From NCBI GenBank assembly GCA_017562135.1, contig QEYB01000158.1:558001-622000 (forward strand): a stretch of DNA of 64,000 bases, read 5' to 3'. The first letter of the stretch is position 1. Each line of letters starts with the position of its first letter. A model generated the notes under the pieces. The model was given only the letters and a program-made list of their open reading frames with translations. It was not told where the DNA came from and searched no databases. Positions 15,001 to 30,000 of the stretch are shown piece after piece. Source of the stretch: Dipylidium caninum (taxonomy: Eukaryota > Platyhelminthes > Cestoda > Cyclophyllidea > Dipylidiidae). A program made the position numbers and the translations under genes.

Positions 15001-18000
15001 ATCATTCACGTGATTCCGACCAATCCAATGCACACCATAATCCAACTCTGCACCCTTCTTACGAGCCAGCTGGACGAGGGTAGCGAACCGGGCAGTGACA
15101 ATTGGGGTAAGCTGCCGAGTCTCTCTCAGTCGGTAGGCGTCTCGTCGGAGGCGAGAGACACCGCGCTAGTTGGGGCGGCCTTTGAGATGGCAGAGGAGGG
15201 AGAGGAGGTGACCGCAGTCGACACGGAGACAACGCGGACGCATTTGGAGACATCGGTGCTCACCGGGGGCACGGGACTGACGGCGACAAGTGGCGACGAA
15301 GGGATGCCCGAGACAGACCTCTCAACTGCCCATGCAACGAGTGTACAGATCAATGAATTCGACGGTGTGCTCAATTATGATAGCCCCGATGTTGTGGAGG
15401 CCGTTTTCCTGTACTGCCTCTTCTGGGCATTTGCTGCACCAATGCAGCTGCGGGATCAGATCATCGTAGACGAGGCCATCAAGGCGCTCTCGGGACTGGG
15501 TTCGATTGATGAAGGTGAAGGAATGCCGTTCGTTGCGCCCGGTAAGTTAATAGGCAATAAGACTTCTTTACCAAATGGAAGGGACATCCTCAGGCGCATG
15601 ATGCTGTCAGTTCCATTCATTCTCCGTTGATTAGACGTGCATTCACGTGTGGATGTCCTTTCAGAAGTGCCACTTTGAGACAACTGCAGGGGCCCATCGT
15701 CTACCGCTATCTACTTGTTGATGTCTAGTTATTCACTCAGCCACCCACCGAACAATTAGCTATAAGAGCACAACCTTTTCTTCGTTCCACATTTGCTAGG
15801 TCTAGTGATGACCAGATTTTCGGCTAATACTGTTGCGAGTGTAGCACAGGAGAACAAATTCTTTGTTGAAAGAAGACTTTAAGCTGAAGTAGACATCTCG
15901 GGCCAAATGCCGTCTACTCGCGCCGATCCTGACGCGCTTGGACCGGGAACCCAAGTCAAGAACGTCGGAGTAGCTGGGTATGGTTAAAGGCTAGAGTAGG
16001 AAATGATCACTCACGATTGTCCTCCACCATCTTGTCGATGAATAGGTTTGAGATAAAAAAGTATCCGCTTTCAAAGAGTCGTGTTTGACTTTCTGGAAAA
16101 AACCTCTAAGTTCTCCTCCTAAGGAACTTGTGCTCATGGCCACAGGGGTCTAGGAAGCATGGCCATTGGGCGTAACACTCCGGAGCATAAAGAGAAATAT
16201 TCAATCCTAGGTGTGATCCCAAGTCACGCTGACTACCTCTTCGACTACATGTTCGACGTGAAGGAATTACACTGGGTGGAATGGCGTTCTCTCATTCCCA
16301 AGTACATCCACAACACCGCCGTCCCCTACCCCGAGATTGTCGTACCCACCATTGAAACGGTCAGGCTGGAGTGGATTCTTAAGGAATTGTTTCTGGTGAG
16401 TCTAGTCTGCCGGCTTTTGGCCACTCTGACACATCAATTTCTTTACTCCTTCAGATGAGTCGCCCACTAATTATGGTCGGTGAGACCGGTACAAGTAAGA
16501 CTGCAACCGCACTGGCCACCATACAATCCATGAATCCTGAAGTCATCTGTTCCCTCGTCATTAACTTCTCCTCTCGCACCTCGTCCCGAGATGTCCTCCG
16601 CAGTATCAACGCTAACGTGGAGAAACGCGCCAAAGGGGTGTACGGCCCGATGCCCGGCAAGAAGCTCATAGTCTTCATAGACGACCTCAATATGCCGCAA
16701 GAGGACACCTATGGCACCCAACAGCCCATAGCTCTAATGCGGATGATTCTGGAGCGCGGGGGTCTCTACGAGCAGGGCAAGGAGTTAGCCTGGCGAGCTT
16801 TGAAGGACATGACCTACGTGGGCGGAATGGGTCCCCCGGGCGGAGGGCGCAGATCTCTCGACCCGCGTTTTGTCTCTTTCTTCTCTGTCTTCCACTGTCT
16901 GCCCCCTTCAGCAGACAGTCTGATGAAGATATTCGGCAGTATTTTAGGTGGCCACTTTGCCATGGGCTTTTCAAAGAAAGTAGTGTCACTTGTTGAAGCC
17001 ATAACGAGTATGAGCATTGAAACTTACTTTGAGATTAAAAATCGTCTTCTACCGACCCCGGCGAAGTTCCACTACACCTTCAACCTGCGAGACATCTCTA
17101 AGGTCTTCCAGGGGATATGTCAGGCTACACCTGCAAAGTTCAAGGGACCGAAGAAAATCCTCCGTTTATGGCGACACGAGGTTCTGAGGTGCTTCCATGA
17201 CCGCCTCGTCAGCTATGCTGATCGAGGTATTGTAGAGGTAGGTGGTAGGTTAGTCGAATTACCAAATTCATGCATACCTTCTTAATTCTGGGAACTCTCT
17301 CAACCGAGAGAATAGACCAGATGAGCCATTGCTGTTGCGAAGGAGAAAGCGGATGGCAAAGGCTTACCGCCTCCCAATTCCTAATCTAGTGTCTTGCGAG
17401 AGGCTGTGAAAGGTCTCATCCGCGTCGCGAAATGCCATAACGACAGTTCGGAAAGGAGCGTTTGGTGTTCCAAAGCTCCCAGCGCCATGCTTTGGAAGCT
17501 TCGATGCAGTCATCCAGTCTTGGAAGAACCACTGACCCACATTTCGGCTTGATGCATCCGAACTGTTGGGCAGCACATAGTAATAAAATAACTGTGAACT
17601 AGGAGGAAGAAATTACTAAAGTAGACAATGAGGACAAAGGCTTCCATGTGGAGAAGATCCTTGGCGAGAGAGTCAAGTCAAGGCGTGGTCCGCCCTATTT
17701 CGTGAAAGGAACAATGCGATTTTCTTAATTGTGACCGGACGCAGCAGTCTTCAAACAAGGGAGGATTGAGCGGAGTGACTCTCATTCAGAAATAATTTCT
17801 CATTTAGGAATTAAAGGTCTCCGGGTGTAAAAGTAGAAATTCTCTATCGTCCCTCATAAAGAACTGTCTCCACACAATCTTTTCGTGGAGTAGCATCGAG
17901 ACTGTGATTAAAGACGTAATGTGCTATGTGCAAATTCTGTTGGGGAAGTCTTCAAGAGCAACAGTGCTTCTGCGTCTCCAAGGTCTCAAGATGTGGAGAA

Positions 18001-21000
18001 AAACATTTCTAACCGACATTAATAAGAGACACTAAGGCTGTGTGGAGCGAATTAATGCCACAAATCCACCAGGAGACAATAGACCTGACCTTGAGTACAA
18101 AAGTGGGACAGGCCGTTCGAGATCTTCTCTCTGCCGTCAACCGTAAGCAGGACAGAGTATTCCAGCTCAGTAGACTGCATGTGATCTATTGAGTATTCGC
18201 CTGATTTCTTCTCTATAATGGGCGGGACTACTTCCTCGCCTAAAGACTTCCTCAGGAATGATATTTTTCGCCAAAATGGACATTCTATTTTGTCCTATCC
18301 TCAGACCTGGGTTAGCAGTGCTGACTTCCTGCACGGCGTCGACTTCTCCTCCTCTATGAGAGTTTATAGATCCTTCAGGAAGTTACTGTCTTGCCGGGAG
18401 AAAGGGGAAACAAGTACCTCTCAACTCGTTCTTTTTCTCTCTGCTTGTCGGTCACTGGACACCACTTCCTACCGTCGAGTCCTTCTCTGCCCCTAATGAA
18501 ATTGAGACGAGAATGCAGAGACCGACAGGCTTCTCGGATGCGTCTATCTACGCAATAGTTGGGATGTCGATATTCTCTTTACCTTGACCATTTGCTGAGC
18601 ACATTGTATCAACCATGCCGATGAGTGGTCATAGAAGAACGAAGGTGTTGCTGTTCTTAGCCACCTTCTAACACCCTCCTTCATAGCGAATTGAGTGGTT
18701 TTTCATGGATCGTCAGTCGCGGACCCAGGCACACAGGGGGAGTCTAATCGAGGTCTTTTCCAGACGTCTCTCCTCTCTGCCTCCACTGTATAGCCTTAGG
18801 ACATAGGCACTCACCCGAGACGACGTGACTAAGATACGATTGTCTCATTTCCCACAGGGCATCATCACAGACATGCTACAGAAGTACTTTGAGGAACACA
18901 TGAACTACGCTCTAATGGAACCCATCATCTTCGGCGACTACTGGGCTGCAGGCACCGAAGAGGATGTGGTCTACTATGAGGACATGCAAGACTTCGATGT
19001 GTGCAAGGCCATCGCTGAAGAGGTGCTTTACTCCTTCCTCCACACTTTTCTAACTTACTCTTGGTATTCTAACACAATACGAGATTTTGCGAAAGCATTC
19101 GAGAATGGATGGGAGTGTTGACTCTCCTTGACTATTGGAGGATATACAAAAATGTTGCCTTAGCATAGCAGTGAAGCATCTTAAGTCTTTTTTTTCTGTA
19201 AATCTTTTGTTGCTCGAATCCCCTGTATAGTAGGGACAACATTGTCTATAGCGGTACCTAACTAAGTTGCTGTTCATGCAGAGTTCTGACTCGAACGTCG
19301 TTGGGAACGACGAATAAAAGGCATACAAATCGGCGAGATAATCGTTGTTTTTCCATAGCTTTACACAGCCAACGTTGGACCAGGCCCATTAATCCAAATT
19401 TTCGCCTTGATTTATAAGGCATGACTGAGGCCACGTCTTCTTCGCCCCTCGTGGGCGATCTCACGTGCCAAGCCTCTTCTTTCTTCCTTATCTTCCTCAG
19501 CTACACGCAAATCGCTCAACAGACAACACCCCTTTGTTTCAGTTGATTGTGGCGTACAATGAGCAGGTTGGTAATCTCGATCTTGTCCTCTTCAACGACG
19601 CCTTGAACCACCTTGGCATTGTGCACCGAATCCTGCGTCTACAAGGCAGTCATGCGCTCCTCGTGGGTGTCTCAGGCTCGGGAAAGAAAGTTCTCGCCAA
19701 GTTGGCCGCCTTTATAGCCGGTTTGCGCGTCTTCGAGATAAGCCTGAGCAAGAGTTACGGCGAGGCGGAGCTCTGCGAGGATATCAAGCGGCTATATACT
19801 CAAATGGCCGACGACACTGACCAGTACACGTTCATCTTCACGGACAGTCATGTTCGCTCTGAGGGTATGTCGGCCTCCACCTCATACTTTCTCGCAAGAA
19901 GGCTTTTTGGCAACACCGAGACCTATAACCGCGGTTGTTTGGCCTCGCCTTGTCTTCTCTTAATTGGGAATTTGTGGTGACATCGGCGGTTGCTCAGGTG
20001 ATTCTTGGTTGTCCCCAACTTTCCAAAATGGTGTTGTGACTGTCCTATTATCCCTTTTCCACCCGATCTGATTAACTACCACTTTTAGTCACTTTGAAGA
20101 ATTGTCTACAAACATGATCACCAAGCGAATAGTGACAATCGTGGGTGTTGATTTCCGACGGGAAGAGTTAGAATTTTGTTAGCTGGACTAGTGTTCATTT
20201 CCTGTGACTTGTGTACATATTCCAACCAACATGACACTTAACACTACACTCAGACAATCCCGAGAAGAATGAAGATGGCCTCTTCAGTAGAAAAGTTGGC
20301 CATTTTAACCTCTTGTTTGCTCAAGCCACTACACGCGATGTCTGGAGGTTGTCAACGTCAGTCAACATAATACAAGAATATGTTAACTGTGTGAGACTAG
20401 TTACAAGAAATGATCACTTCCACCAGATGGAACGCCCAATGGGCGAGGGTGTCCCAATCTCCTAGCGAGTCGGGAGAGAGCAATGCGGTTGTCCTTTCAA
20501 GTCCACAGGAAATCCGCCACCGAAGCCGAAATGGGAAAGCACGACTCTCTAGGACATGGAGGCTGTCTTCATCTTTTCGCCTTGTTGTCCCACTATCAGG
20601 TTTCCTGGAGTTCGTCAACAACATCCTCACCACCGGTTGTTTGGTCTCATTGTTCTCGGAGGAGGACAAAGATGGGGTGATTAACAACGTCTGGCCTAAA
20701 GCAGAAGCGGCTCTCAGGGCAATTGGGGGCGCCGCCGCTACAATCACCAAAGAGACTGTGTGGAAGTGGTTCGCCCGAGACTGCACCGCCCGTCTGCACA
20801 TGACTCTTTGCTTCAGCCCCGTGGGTGATGACCTCCGCTCGCGGTGTCGCAACTTCCCTGGCATTGTCAATTGTACAACCATTGACTGGTTCTTCCCATG
20901 GCCGGAGCAGGCGCTCTACGCCGTCGCTTGCAGCCTCATCAGCCCCAGGGTTAGTGCAAGCCGGCGGGTTGCTTCACTTCTTTATCGCATAGTCTACCCT

Positions 21001-24000
21001 AACGACGCTCCCATTTCTCATTTACCTTTATTCCATTCCACCGTCCTCAATCCGGTCCTCATTGCTTGGTCCAAAAATCACTTTATCACTTACCTCATTT
21101 GACAATATTTATTGATGCTAATCTGATACGATGTCGACGGACTCTGCCACCTTAGTATCTGCAAATCACCGTTACTGTAATTTTTATCGACTCCGAAACT
21201 GGTTTTAATCAACCCTTTCCTCTTGTTGTTCACATTTTGTCTGACAAGCTGTTCCTGCCCTCAACAGAGAGGCAATTCTCTGCTCTTTAAGAAGCACTTT
21301 GGAATCACTTTTGTATATGTGGGCTTTTATGCATGGGGTCGCTCTCGGCTCTCTCATCTTCCATTCCTCTCTCTCGCTTCTTGTCTTTGTCAGTTCTGTT
21401 CCATCACCTATTTCATACGAGTGACTCGTTCTTGGTGTATAATCCTCGAGGCAACTTGATACATCTCCTAACCGGTATCGGATTCAAGGGAAGCAGGGAT
21501 GCCTTGAGCAGAGCAAGCCAAACCCATGAACCTTTCCCGTAGCCTTAGAATGGGCTCGCTTAGGTACCACTACCCAACATCCCCTGCAGTTGGGAAACTC
21601 TACCGCGATGATAGACCGCAATTTACTTAGGTGCTCTTCCTTTTCTTCCGATCCCAATTTGGTGCAGCCCTCTGTTCTAACCCCTACGTTTTGGTAGCCC
21701 ATGAACTTCTAGACCAGTTAGGCTGCAGGGTGTAATCGAGTGAACGTGTGTAGCCTTCCTCGAGTACTCACTAAAAGGGTTCCATTTTGACTTCTTTCGC
21801 CACCTCTGGCATTTAAGCTAAATGATTTCCGCCGCACTTTAGCGCAGCTAAGCTCATCAGGTTTCTTAGGTGTTAATGGAGCTGTGTCCTCTCCCTTTCC
21901 CCTTTCGATCCTTCACCTTAGAGAGTGTTAAATGTCCGTGGGTCGCGCCCGTAGCGTACCACAACCTCCGCCTGGCCATAATCCGTCGGTAGGACAAGTA
22001 GCCATTCAGGCCACGGATTCGTTTGAGATTGGCGACTAGTAGGAGGTGCCGACAACGTTTCGCGTGTCTCCACGCTCTTCGCGCCTTGTCTTGCCGCAGT
22101 AGCAATGCAATCGACACCAGTGTCACCGCCGCCGATCACGATGACTCGCTTGTCACAAGAATCAGCATGATTGCGAAGTAAGGCTTCCGTAGGGGACGCA
22201 GAAGCGGAGGCATTCGCTTTTAGCGACTTTGTCTGCCCGCATTGCCAGCGTTCGAGAAAGTTCATGACGATGTGGATACCTTCCAGGCTGCGTCCAAAGA
22301 TGTTGAGATCGCGCGACCAAGTGGAGCCCACACGAAAACCAGACTTGCTACCAGACCTCTTATTCTGTCCCCTTTCTGCTTGCAGGACCAAACTGTGCCA
22401 CGCAGACACTGGGAGGCGATAATAGGAAACATCGTTAGCATTCACCTGTCCGTGAAGGAAGCCTCGGTGGAGTTCAAACAACAGCTACGACGGGATAACT
22501 ACGTTACTGCTACGAACTACATCGGCTTCATCGAGGGGTACAAGAAACTGCTCAAGGAGAAGACAGAGTGAGTGTTTTTCATCCTGGTCCATCACTACTT
22601 GGGCAACTCTGTTGACCTTTTCTCATGCCTAATCCCCCTGGGCCCGGCATTGAGCAGAGACTGCTCTGAGCGCATTCATCAATCACGTAAAAGGCCTCCG
22701 ACCGCATGGGTTGCACGCACAATTGTCTTGCTGCCGTTTATACTACCGAGGGTATCACTGCGTCCGATTTGACCTTCACCGACAGTGGACGTTTACAACG
22801 AGCTCATAGAACCGTTGCAAGATCCACTTTGGCACCCTTCCCTTCCACTAAAGTGGCTTGAGTTAACCCCCTCTGAGTGCCTTTCCTTCCGCAACTGAGA
22901 CACTCCCTTACTAACTCGTATCTTGTAATTTCGGATCCGATATCGGAACATCGTACAGTAGACCCACTCTATTCCGTCAAACGGCGTTGTGCATGTCCGT
23001 GAATGGGCTTCTAACACCATGGTTTTGTTCCGGTGGCGGGGCTTGTGGCCCAGCCTTGGACCGGAGGGAATTTTTTCCTGTCGCCCAAGCTTTCTCTGTC
23101 AAAATAATCCACGAAGCAGTTCAGGCTGGTAAGGCAGTTGGTGTGAGTAATAAATACATCCTCAGTCCCACAGCAGTCCTTATACTGTCCTCCTTCAACA
23201 ATAATCCTTTACCAGGCAGAGTTATGCTAAATATCAGCTTTACTCGCCTCCCTGTTTTCCTCTTGCGGTTGTGGATTCGCAGACTCATTTGACTTAATTT
23301 TAGCCGGTGGCTGCGTCGTCAAAAGTTCTCCTCCAAGCACCACGTAAAGAGCCTCGTTCAATTCAGTGAGGAGGGCGGATTAAAGTTGGAGAGCGATGTG
23401 CTTTCTCTGCCGAGTTCGGCCAGGGCTTTCAAGCCCGATGTGCCTGGTGTAATCGCGTTGTCACATTTTAGGGAGAATGAGGCGAGTCAGGATCGATTGA
23501 AGGGAGGTTTGGAGAAGTTGAAGGAGACAGCAAAGCAAATAGACGAGTTGAACTCGAAGATGGCCATTCAAAAGATAGTGCTGGAGGAAAAGACGCTATC
23601 ATGTGAGGAGTTGATGAAAGAAATTGAGGAGTCCACCAAAGCAGCCACTATCAAGAAGACCGAGGCACAAGCTAAGTCCATCGAGGTGGCTGCGCAGCAA
23701 AAAGTCATCACTAAAGAGAAGGTAAGTGTTATACTTCCTTCGGCCTCGTTGACTCCGACCCTCCACTTAAGTGCTCACACTCGCCAGATTCCACCTGTCC
23801 ATCTACTTCTCAGTCAAGCAGTTTACCCGCCCCTCAAGTCAAATGTCACTTCCATCATACTTGTCCTCCTGTCAATCTCCTTCCTCTGTCTTTCTTCCTC
23901 CCAGAGAAGGCTTTCTTGACGGCTTATTATCTTCCCTATTCTATTTGCATCCAGTTTTACACTGTCTGCTGGTTGCATGATGTTTTGAACACACCTACAT

Positions 24001-27000
24001 TGCTCATTCCCGCCGTACACCACCATCTCAACGCCCCAATAATTCTGTTCCAAAGTTTTCAAATGTATTCAAAGGTTAACTGAAATATCGCGTTCTCTCA
24101 CTTGACAAGACTCCACCGAAACACGCTCACTGCCTTCATCACCGGCAGTAGGGAGGACCGCGTAAAGAGCGGTGTGGAGAAAGACAGTTTTTCATGTGTT
24201 TTTCACTTTCGTCACGCACGAGCCCCTTATCTGTCCACCAGCTGCCCAGTCCTTCATCCAAAAGCCATTCTAAAGTTTAACATACACTTGAGATAAAGTG
24301 TATTTTGTAAATGTTGAAAAGACACTCAATGGTGACAACCTGAAGGCGTCCACTTCTTCTTTTTACCCAGGGCGAGGCCGAGGATGCCCTGGCGGAGGCG
24401 CTTCCAGCCCTGGAGGCCGCAAAAAGAGCACTGGACGATTTGGATAAAAACGACGTCACCGAATTTCGCGCCTTCGTAACTCCACCCAAACCCGTGAGTC
24501 CCTCAGCTCTCCCTTGTTTCCTAAACTGTCCGCTCTACCTATTTAATTGTAGTTTTGCAGGTTCACTCGAGCGTGAGCACGTTACTTTGCACTCACCTTA
24601 GCGCTCCTCACTCTAGTCGAAAGTACACCAGCGTCACTTCACTGGGCACTCGACTTTGAGGGAACATTCGTTATTTGCATTGGCTTGCCCCGGCTCTACT
24701 TCCTACGCCGGTGAGCGGGAAGAAGAAGGCAGAAATTTTTATGTCCACGCAAATCATCAAAATATTCAAACTGAGTGTGAATGAAAAAAGGTCACAAATG
24801 GGCAGGTAAATTAGGAATAAAATGGTATGAGCACCGAGAGCATAAAATGGTAAATGGGCCTCTTCCCGTTTGGCCAGAGGATTAATTAGATGAATGTGGG
24901 AGTAAATTAATGCCCAGCTAATAGAAGGAACAGTTGATCAACTGTTGCAGCCTGTGTAGAGATCGGAGGAAGGGGCACTGCCAGTCTGGTCGAGTTTGTC
25001 GGACGTTATGGTCCTCTAGTTCAAAAAGTCTCACTTATTTTCTGTCGTCCGACCAAAACCCCAGGTTCAACTGGTGGGCGAGTGTCTGTGCCACGTGATG
25101 TCGGCGGCCGAGGCGAGTTGGAAGTCGGCTCGTGGTCTAATGGCGGACGCCAACTTTATCACCACTCTTCAGACCATGGATTGCGAGGCGATTCCGCAAA
25201 AGAACATAAATGCCATCAAAGGTTAGTTTGACTCTCTTTTCGAGGTGCCCGGGATAGCCTCTTCTACTTCCGACTGTCTCTCCTCGAATCATAAGTCTCG
25301 ATCGGTATCCTAACTATTCTGCATGTTTTCGGATGGCACCTCTGAATGGACCGCCACATCTGTTGTTGGTGGCTCCTCCTCCACTAATTTAGATGCTAGA
25401 AAGAGAAATTTCCATTCACATGTACCCTACGGTTCTGAGAGAGACGCAAAATATCTTTGTGCCCTCTCCATTCGGCCAAAATGTTTATTCGCGTTCATTT
25501 TGTTGGCAGCACAGTCACCTGAGAATGATGTCGCTGAGTACGTTAAAGCGATCCTTTCTTTAGCTCCTTCACGATTGTCATCGATGATTCCAATTTTTGT
25601 GTGGTACCAGGGTGGCAAGCCAAGGAACGGACACTTCTCCTCTTCATTAAGGCTGGCGTTGCACAGGTTGGACAGCAAGAACACTGCATCGGGTGTGTCG
25701 AAATTGTTTCCTGTCAGAAGAGGCCTCTTCCTCATTTCTGACTAGTCTTAGAGTGGAGGCATAAACCAGTTGAATTTTTCGTCAGAAAGGACATCTCTTT
25801 CTGTCTGTCTACCCTTATAATCGTCTTGCCTACAGAAGGCCTAATTTAAGTAGCTGTGTCGAGCATTGTGAAACCCTGTCGGTGGACCGGGCGAGAGGCG
25901 CAAGGTTCACCTTGAGGTTGGCGTTGGCCGTTCGTAGCACTTTTATCACTGGCGCCAATCAAGTCGTGATGTGCGTGGCAGGTGGCGAAACAAAGAGAGG
26001 TCAGAGTAAGCCTAAAGATGTCGACGTTGGCGTTAAATTTGGCGACTTCATCCCTTCCTAGCCACGAGGTAAGACGCCTCCATGCCTTCACCAGTGTAGG
26101 TACCAGCGTCCCTTCCAGACGCGCCATGGACCAGGACACTAAACGCGGCTGCCTTCTTCCCATCCGAGGACTCGAGAGTGACGAGTAGACAGGGTTCTTT
26201 TGGTGCTTTTAAGTATACCATATAAGTATAAGAGGTACTCTTTTTGCAGACCTCCTCTCCAAGCGCGGAATCGGATACGACGAAGTGCGTGCAGCCAGCA
26301 AAGCAGGCGGCGGTTTCTTCAAGTTTATCCTCTCCGTGGTGGGTTTCTACGACGTGGCCAAAATGATTCGGCCTAAACGGGAGCGCGTGAAAGCTCTGGA
26401 GCGCGAGTTGGCCAAGGCCGTGCGCGAGCTGCAGACGCTAACGGAACAGGTGAATCAGTTGGAGGAGATGTTGAACAACCTGCATCGACAATTCGCCGAT
26501 GCACAAAACGAAATGGATCGGCTGCGCAATGAAATGAACATTATGCTGAGACAACTGTTGGCTGCCGAGAAGCTGACCACTGGCCTGGCGTCGGAGAAGA
26601 TACGGTAGCTTCCACTGTTTTCCCTTGGGTTCTGCTCATAAGTTGGCCCTTTCGACCCCTCGTCCCTCTGTCACGAGCGAATGTGACCACCGAGGCATGA
26701 GTCCACCGTTTACGCTACCGTTTCGACTTTCCCTCCTGAGTTAAATGAGTGTCTTCTTGGGTCGCCTTACGATTACGCCCTCCCGAGGCACTTTTCGACA
26801 CGCATTCCCTTCATTATCGTCTTCTCCTTTCCTACGGTTTACAGTTAATTAGTCTCGCCTTTTGGCAAGGCCTCCCTCCCGCCACATCGCATTAATTTCT
26901 CTGTAAATCGCGGCTGATTGAACTAGTACCGTTTTGCAGTCGGATCTTGCACCTGTCTCGTGGAAATGCTTCGAAAAATGGTTCGAGATTAGCGAGGTAG

Positions 27001-30000
27001 CGCTAGCAGGCTCACCAAATCACCTCCACAAACATCCATCAAAAATGTTTGCGTAAATCGTTCAAGAAAGTGCCTCTTCCGTCTTCACTTTCCACCACTT
27101 GGAATAGTCACAGTCATTTCACTTTGCTAGTTCATTTCTCAACACCCACCAGTAACAGTAACTGTTACATGGCCACTTCCGCATGCGCATCTCACTCTAC
27201 ACCGTTTCAGCATTTCGATGCTGCCAAACTCTCTCCGATTTCTACCCTTTTTAACTTGTGTTTCTCTAAACAATTCCGCTGTTCTACCGAGAGAGCTTAA
27301 AAATTGGGCAGCCTCCAGTTCTCAATATGAACATGAGCGAGTTATTGAGACTCTTCCGCCCCCCCGTGGGCGTTGACTCCTTCACCGCCACTTGCCACGT
27401 GTTCTTCATGCGGTGATAGGACCGTGGAAGTCGCCTTTCTCCGTTCACCTTCCTAAACCTGCGTTTTCATCCACCGTGGAAATGACATAACTAACTTTCC
27501 ATTTTGTTCGTCGTTTCCTTAAGGCAACAAATAGCATCATGGACTCTTCAGCCAGTGTGTCTCGATTTTTCCAACCGATTAATGTTCCTCCAAGGGGATT
27601 ACACGATAAGTGCTGACAGCATTGAACTCCGCATCGTAGATCTTCGAATGCAAAGAGTTTCGGACGACTGCCCTTCTCTAAGGTTATTTTCCAAGCCCGT
27701 AGGCTGGTGCAGTGTAACCTTTTGAGGTGCCTCATCGTCCAGTCCGATTTGACTCAGGACGGCCGAACAGTTCTGTTAACGCGTCTAACTGAAAAAAATC
27801 CGCGTCTAACTTGGCCGACATTTGATAAATCGCCGTAATCCAGTGGAGACACGTCGACGGATGGGACAAGAGAATAGTTCGAATTTGAACATAAAATGGT
27901 CATCACCGCTGACCTGCCCTCTGGGACTGTGCATAAAGACCTCGGGTTGTCATCGGTTTTTCGTGTGTGGTTAGGTGGATTGACACAGTGGCAGCCCTCC
28001 AGCGTGGGAAAAAGAAGTTGACAGGTCATTGTCTCCTGGCTTCGGCCTTCCTCAATTACCTCGGCCCCTTCACGCAGGAGTTTAGGACACGCCTGCTCTA
28101 CAAGGAGTGGTTCGAGAACCTCGTCAACGATGAGGTGAGTGCCAGTCTGCGTCTGCCTCTTCCCACTCCTCTCTCATGACTCCGTCGCCACTTTCCGTTC
28201 CTCGGGTAGATTCCCATGACGGAAGGCTTCAAGGTGGACGAGCTGCTGACCAGTGAGGTCGAGATCTCCATCTGGAATTCGCAGGGTCTACCACCAGATG
28301 AGTTGAGCGTCCAAAATGCCATCCTCACTACGAAGGGTCCTAAAACCCCAGTGTGTATTGACCCTCAAGGACAGGCTACCAAGTGGCTTCGTGTCATGGA
28401 ACACAATCCTCGGGACGAGTTGCGCTCCATCAAGGTGTATATCTAGTCTATTCCACATTCTTCCACTTTACCTCGCAAATACCTTCCCTAGCTGTTCTGC
28501 GGGGAGTTGGTGTGACTTCCCCTGTGTTTTTCTAACTGGTCACGTAGACGTCAAGTAGAGTTGAGTCCGAGTTAGTTAACTGACCTCCTATGACTCCTGT
28601 ATAATTGAGCATGCGGTAGGAAAGGAGGCTTCCCTTTGTGACTTAGACTTGCGTATACGACCTTGGATACCCGTTTGAGTCCCTTCTTGCTCTGCCTCCG
28701 GTATCTGACTGAAATGCGGATGGAAGGTGTCCATCCCCACTTTGCCTTTTCAGCTTTTACCTGTGTAAGTCACCGACCAGGGCGCCTGACTCAGCTCCCT
28801 CTGGAGCAGTCGGATGATTGGAAAGCGTGTCTGGGCCTTAATAAATTCGTGGGTTGGTAGTTGAGTAAGGCTACGGAAAGAGAACAACCGAACTACCGTC
28901 TGACATCTTAACGTCAGTAGACAGACATATCTCGTAAATGAAGTCGACGTCCCCGTTGACGTTTACTTCGAGCTTGTCACAGAAGATTTGCTAGGACTGC
29001 ATTTCCCTACTCTTCCCACATGTCTCCTTGCTTGGAGCCTCCTCGCCTTGCTGAGAAAGCTTGACGCCTTTTTGCAGATCACCACACTCAACGACCCCTC
29101 ATTCCTTCGCACTTTGGAGAACTGCATCAAATTTGGCGTGGCGTGTATGCTGACCTCGGTGGAGGAGACTATTGACCCCGTATTAAACAACATCCTCAGC
29201 AGGGAGATTAAAAGTAGGTCCAAATTCTCCTCTCCCCCTCCCCTTTCCACCGTTTCGGCTTTTCCTTATGAGAGGGAAGAAGGCCTGAAAGGCCTGACTT
29301 CCTCTTTTTTCCCATTCATGTAGCCCTGAGCACCGCTGTGAGACTTCCACAAAGAAAGTGGCTCTTATTGATGTGAAGAATGTCCAGTCGACGGTGATAG
29401 ACACCGTGGGAGGGCAGAAGTAAACCGCGCTCAGTCTCCCCGTCCCACCCACTGAGCTGGAGGCGTCGCATATGGCCAGTGTCCTTCTTCACTAATCACT
29501 GAGGCATCAGCAAATCCCTCGCAAGGGGATAATAGGAGTGGTGGAAGTTTGTTAAATTCTTCAAGTTCACTCTGCTACCACCATGGTCTATGCCTATGTG
29601 GAGGTCCCAATCCATAAAAACTGGCCGGAGAAAAGTGGAGGAGAGAGGAGAGTTGGTTTTGTCATTCTCAAATTAACCCCCCCCCCTTTCTTTCAGTCTA
29701 ATGTAGACGGCTTGTGACGGGGGTATGTAATTCCCCACCTTTCGCTGTTGAATCCAAATATTCTGCATTGGTCAGCGAACCATTCACCTGGTTGCAAAGA
29801 CCTTTCCAGCCGACCACTCTGTTTGGTAATCATTCGAGCAGACTCAGGCTGACTGATGTCTGCTAAAAAGGTCTTTTTGAGCAGGCGATTTTGGAGACTT
29901 TTATATATATTCAGAGTTTTGTCACATCAACTGTTCTTCCCACTTTTCAACTTGACTCTCTTTTCTTCCTGGGAGCTAAAAACTCTCTCTTCCCGCAACA

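Noticed and set aside
20397..20882. A 161-codon minus-strand frame
   Set aside because: Shadow of the DNAH10 exon at 20600-20949.
27445..27735. A 96-codon minus-strand frame in a DNAH10 intron, considered as retroelement remnant
   Set aside because: No reverse transcriptase or integrase motif could be found.
29323..29430. A short plus-strand frame with the phrase [14 protein letters not shown] in a dynein intron
   Set aside because: It does not match dynein at this position, and the flanking exons join in phase without it.
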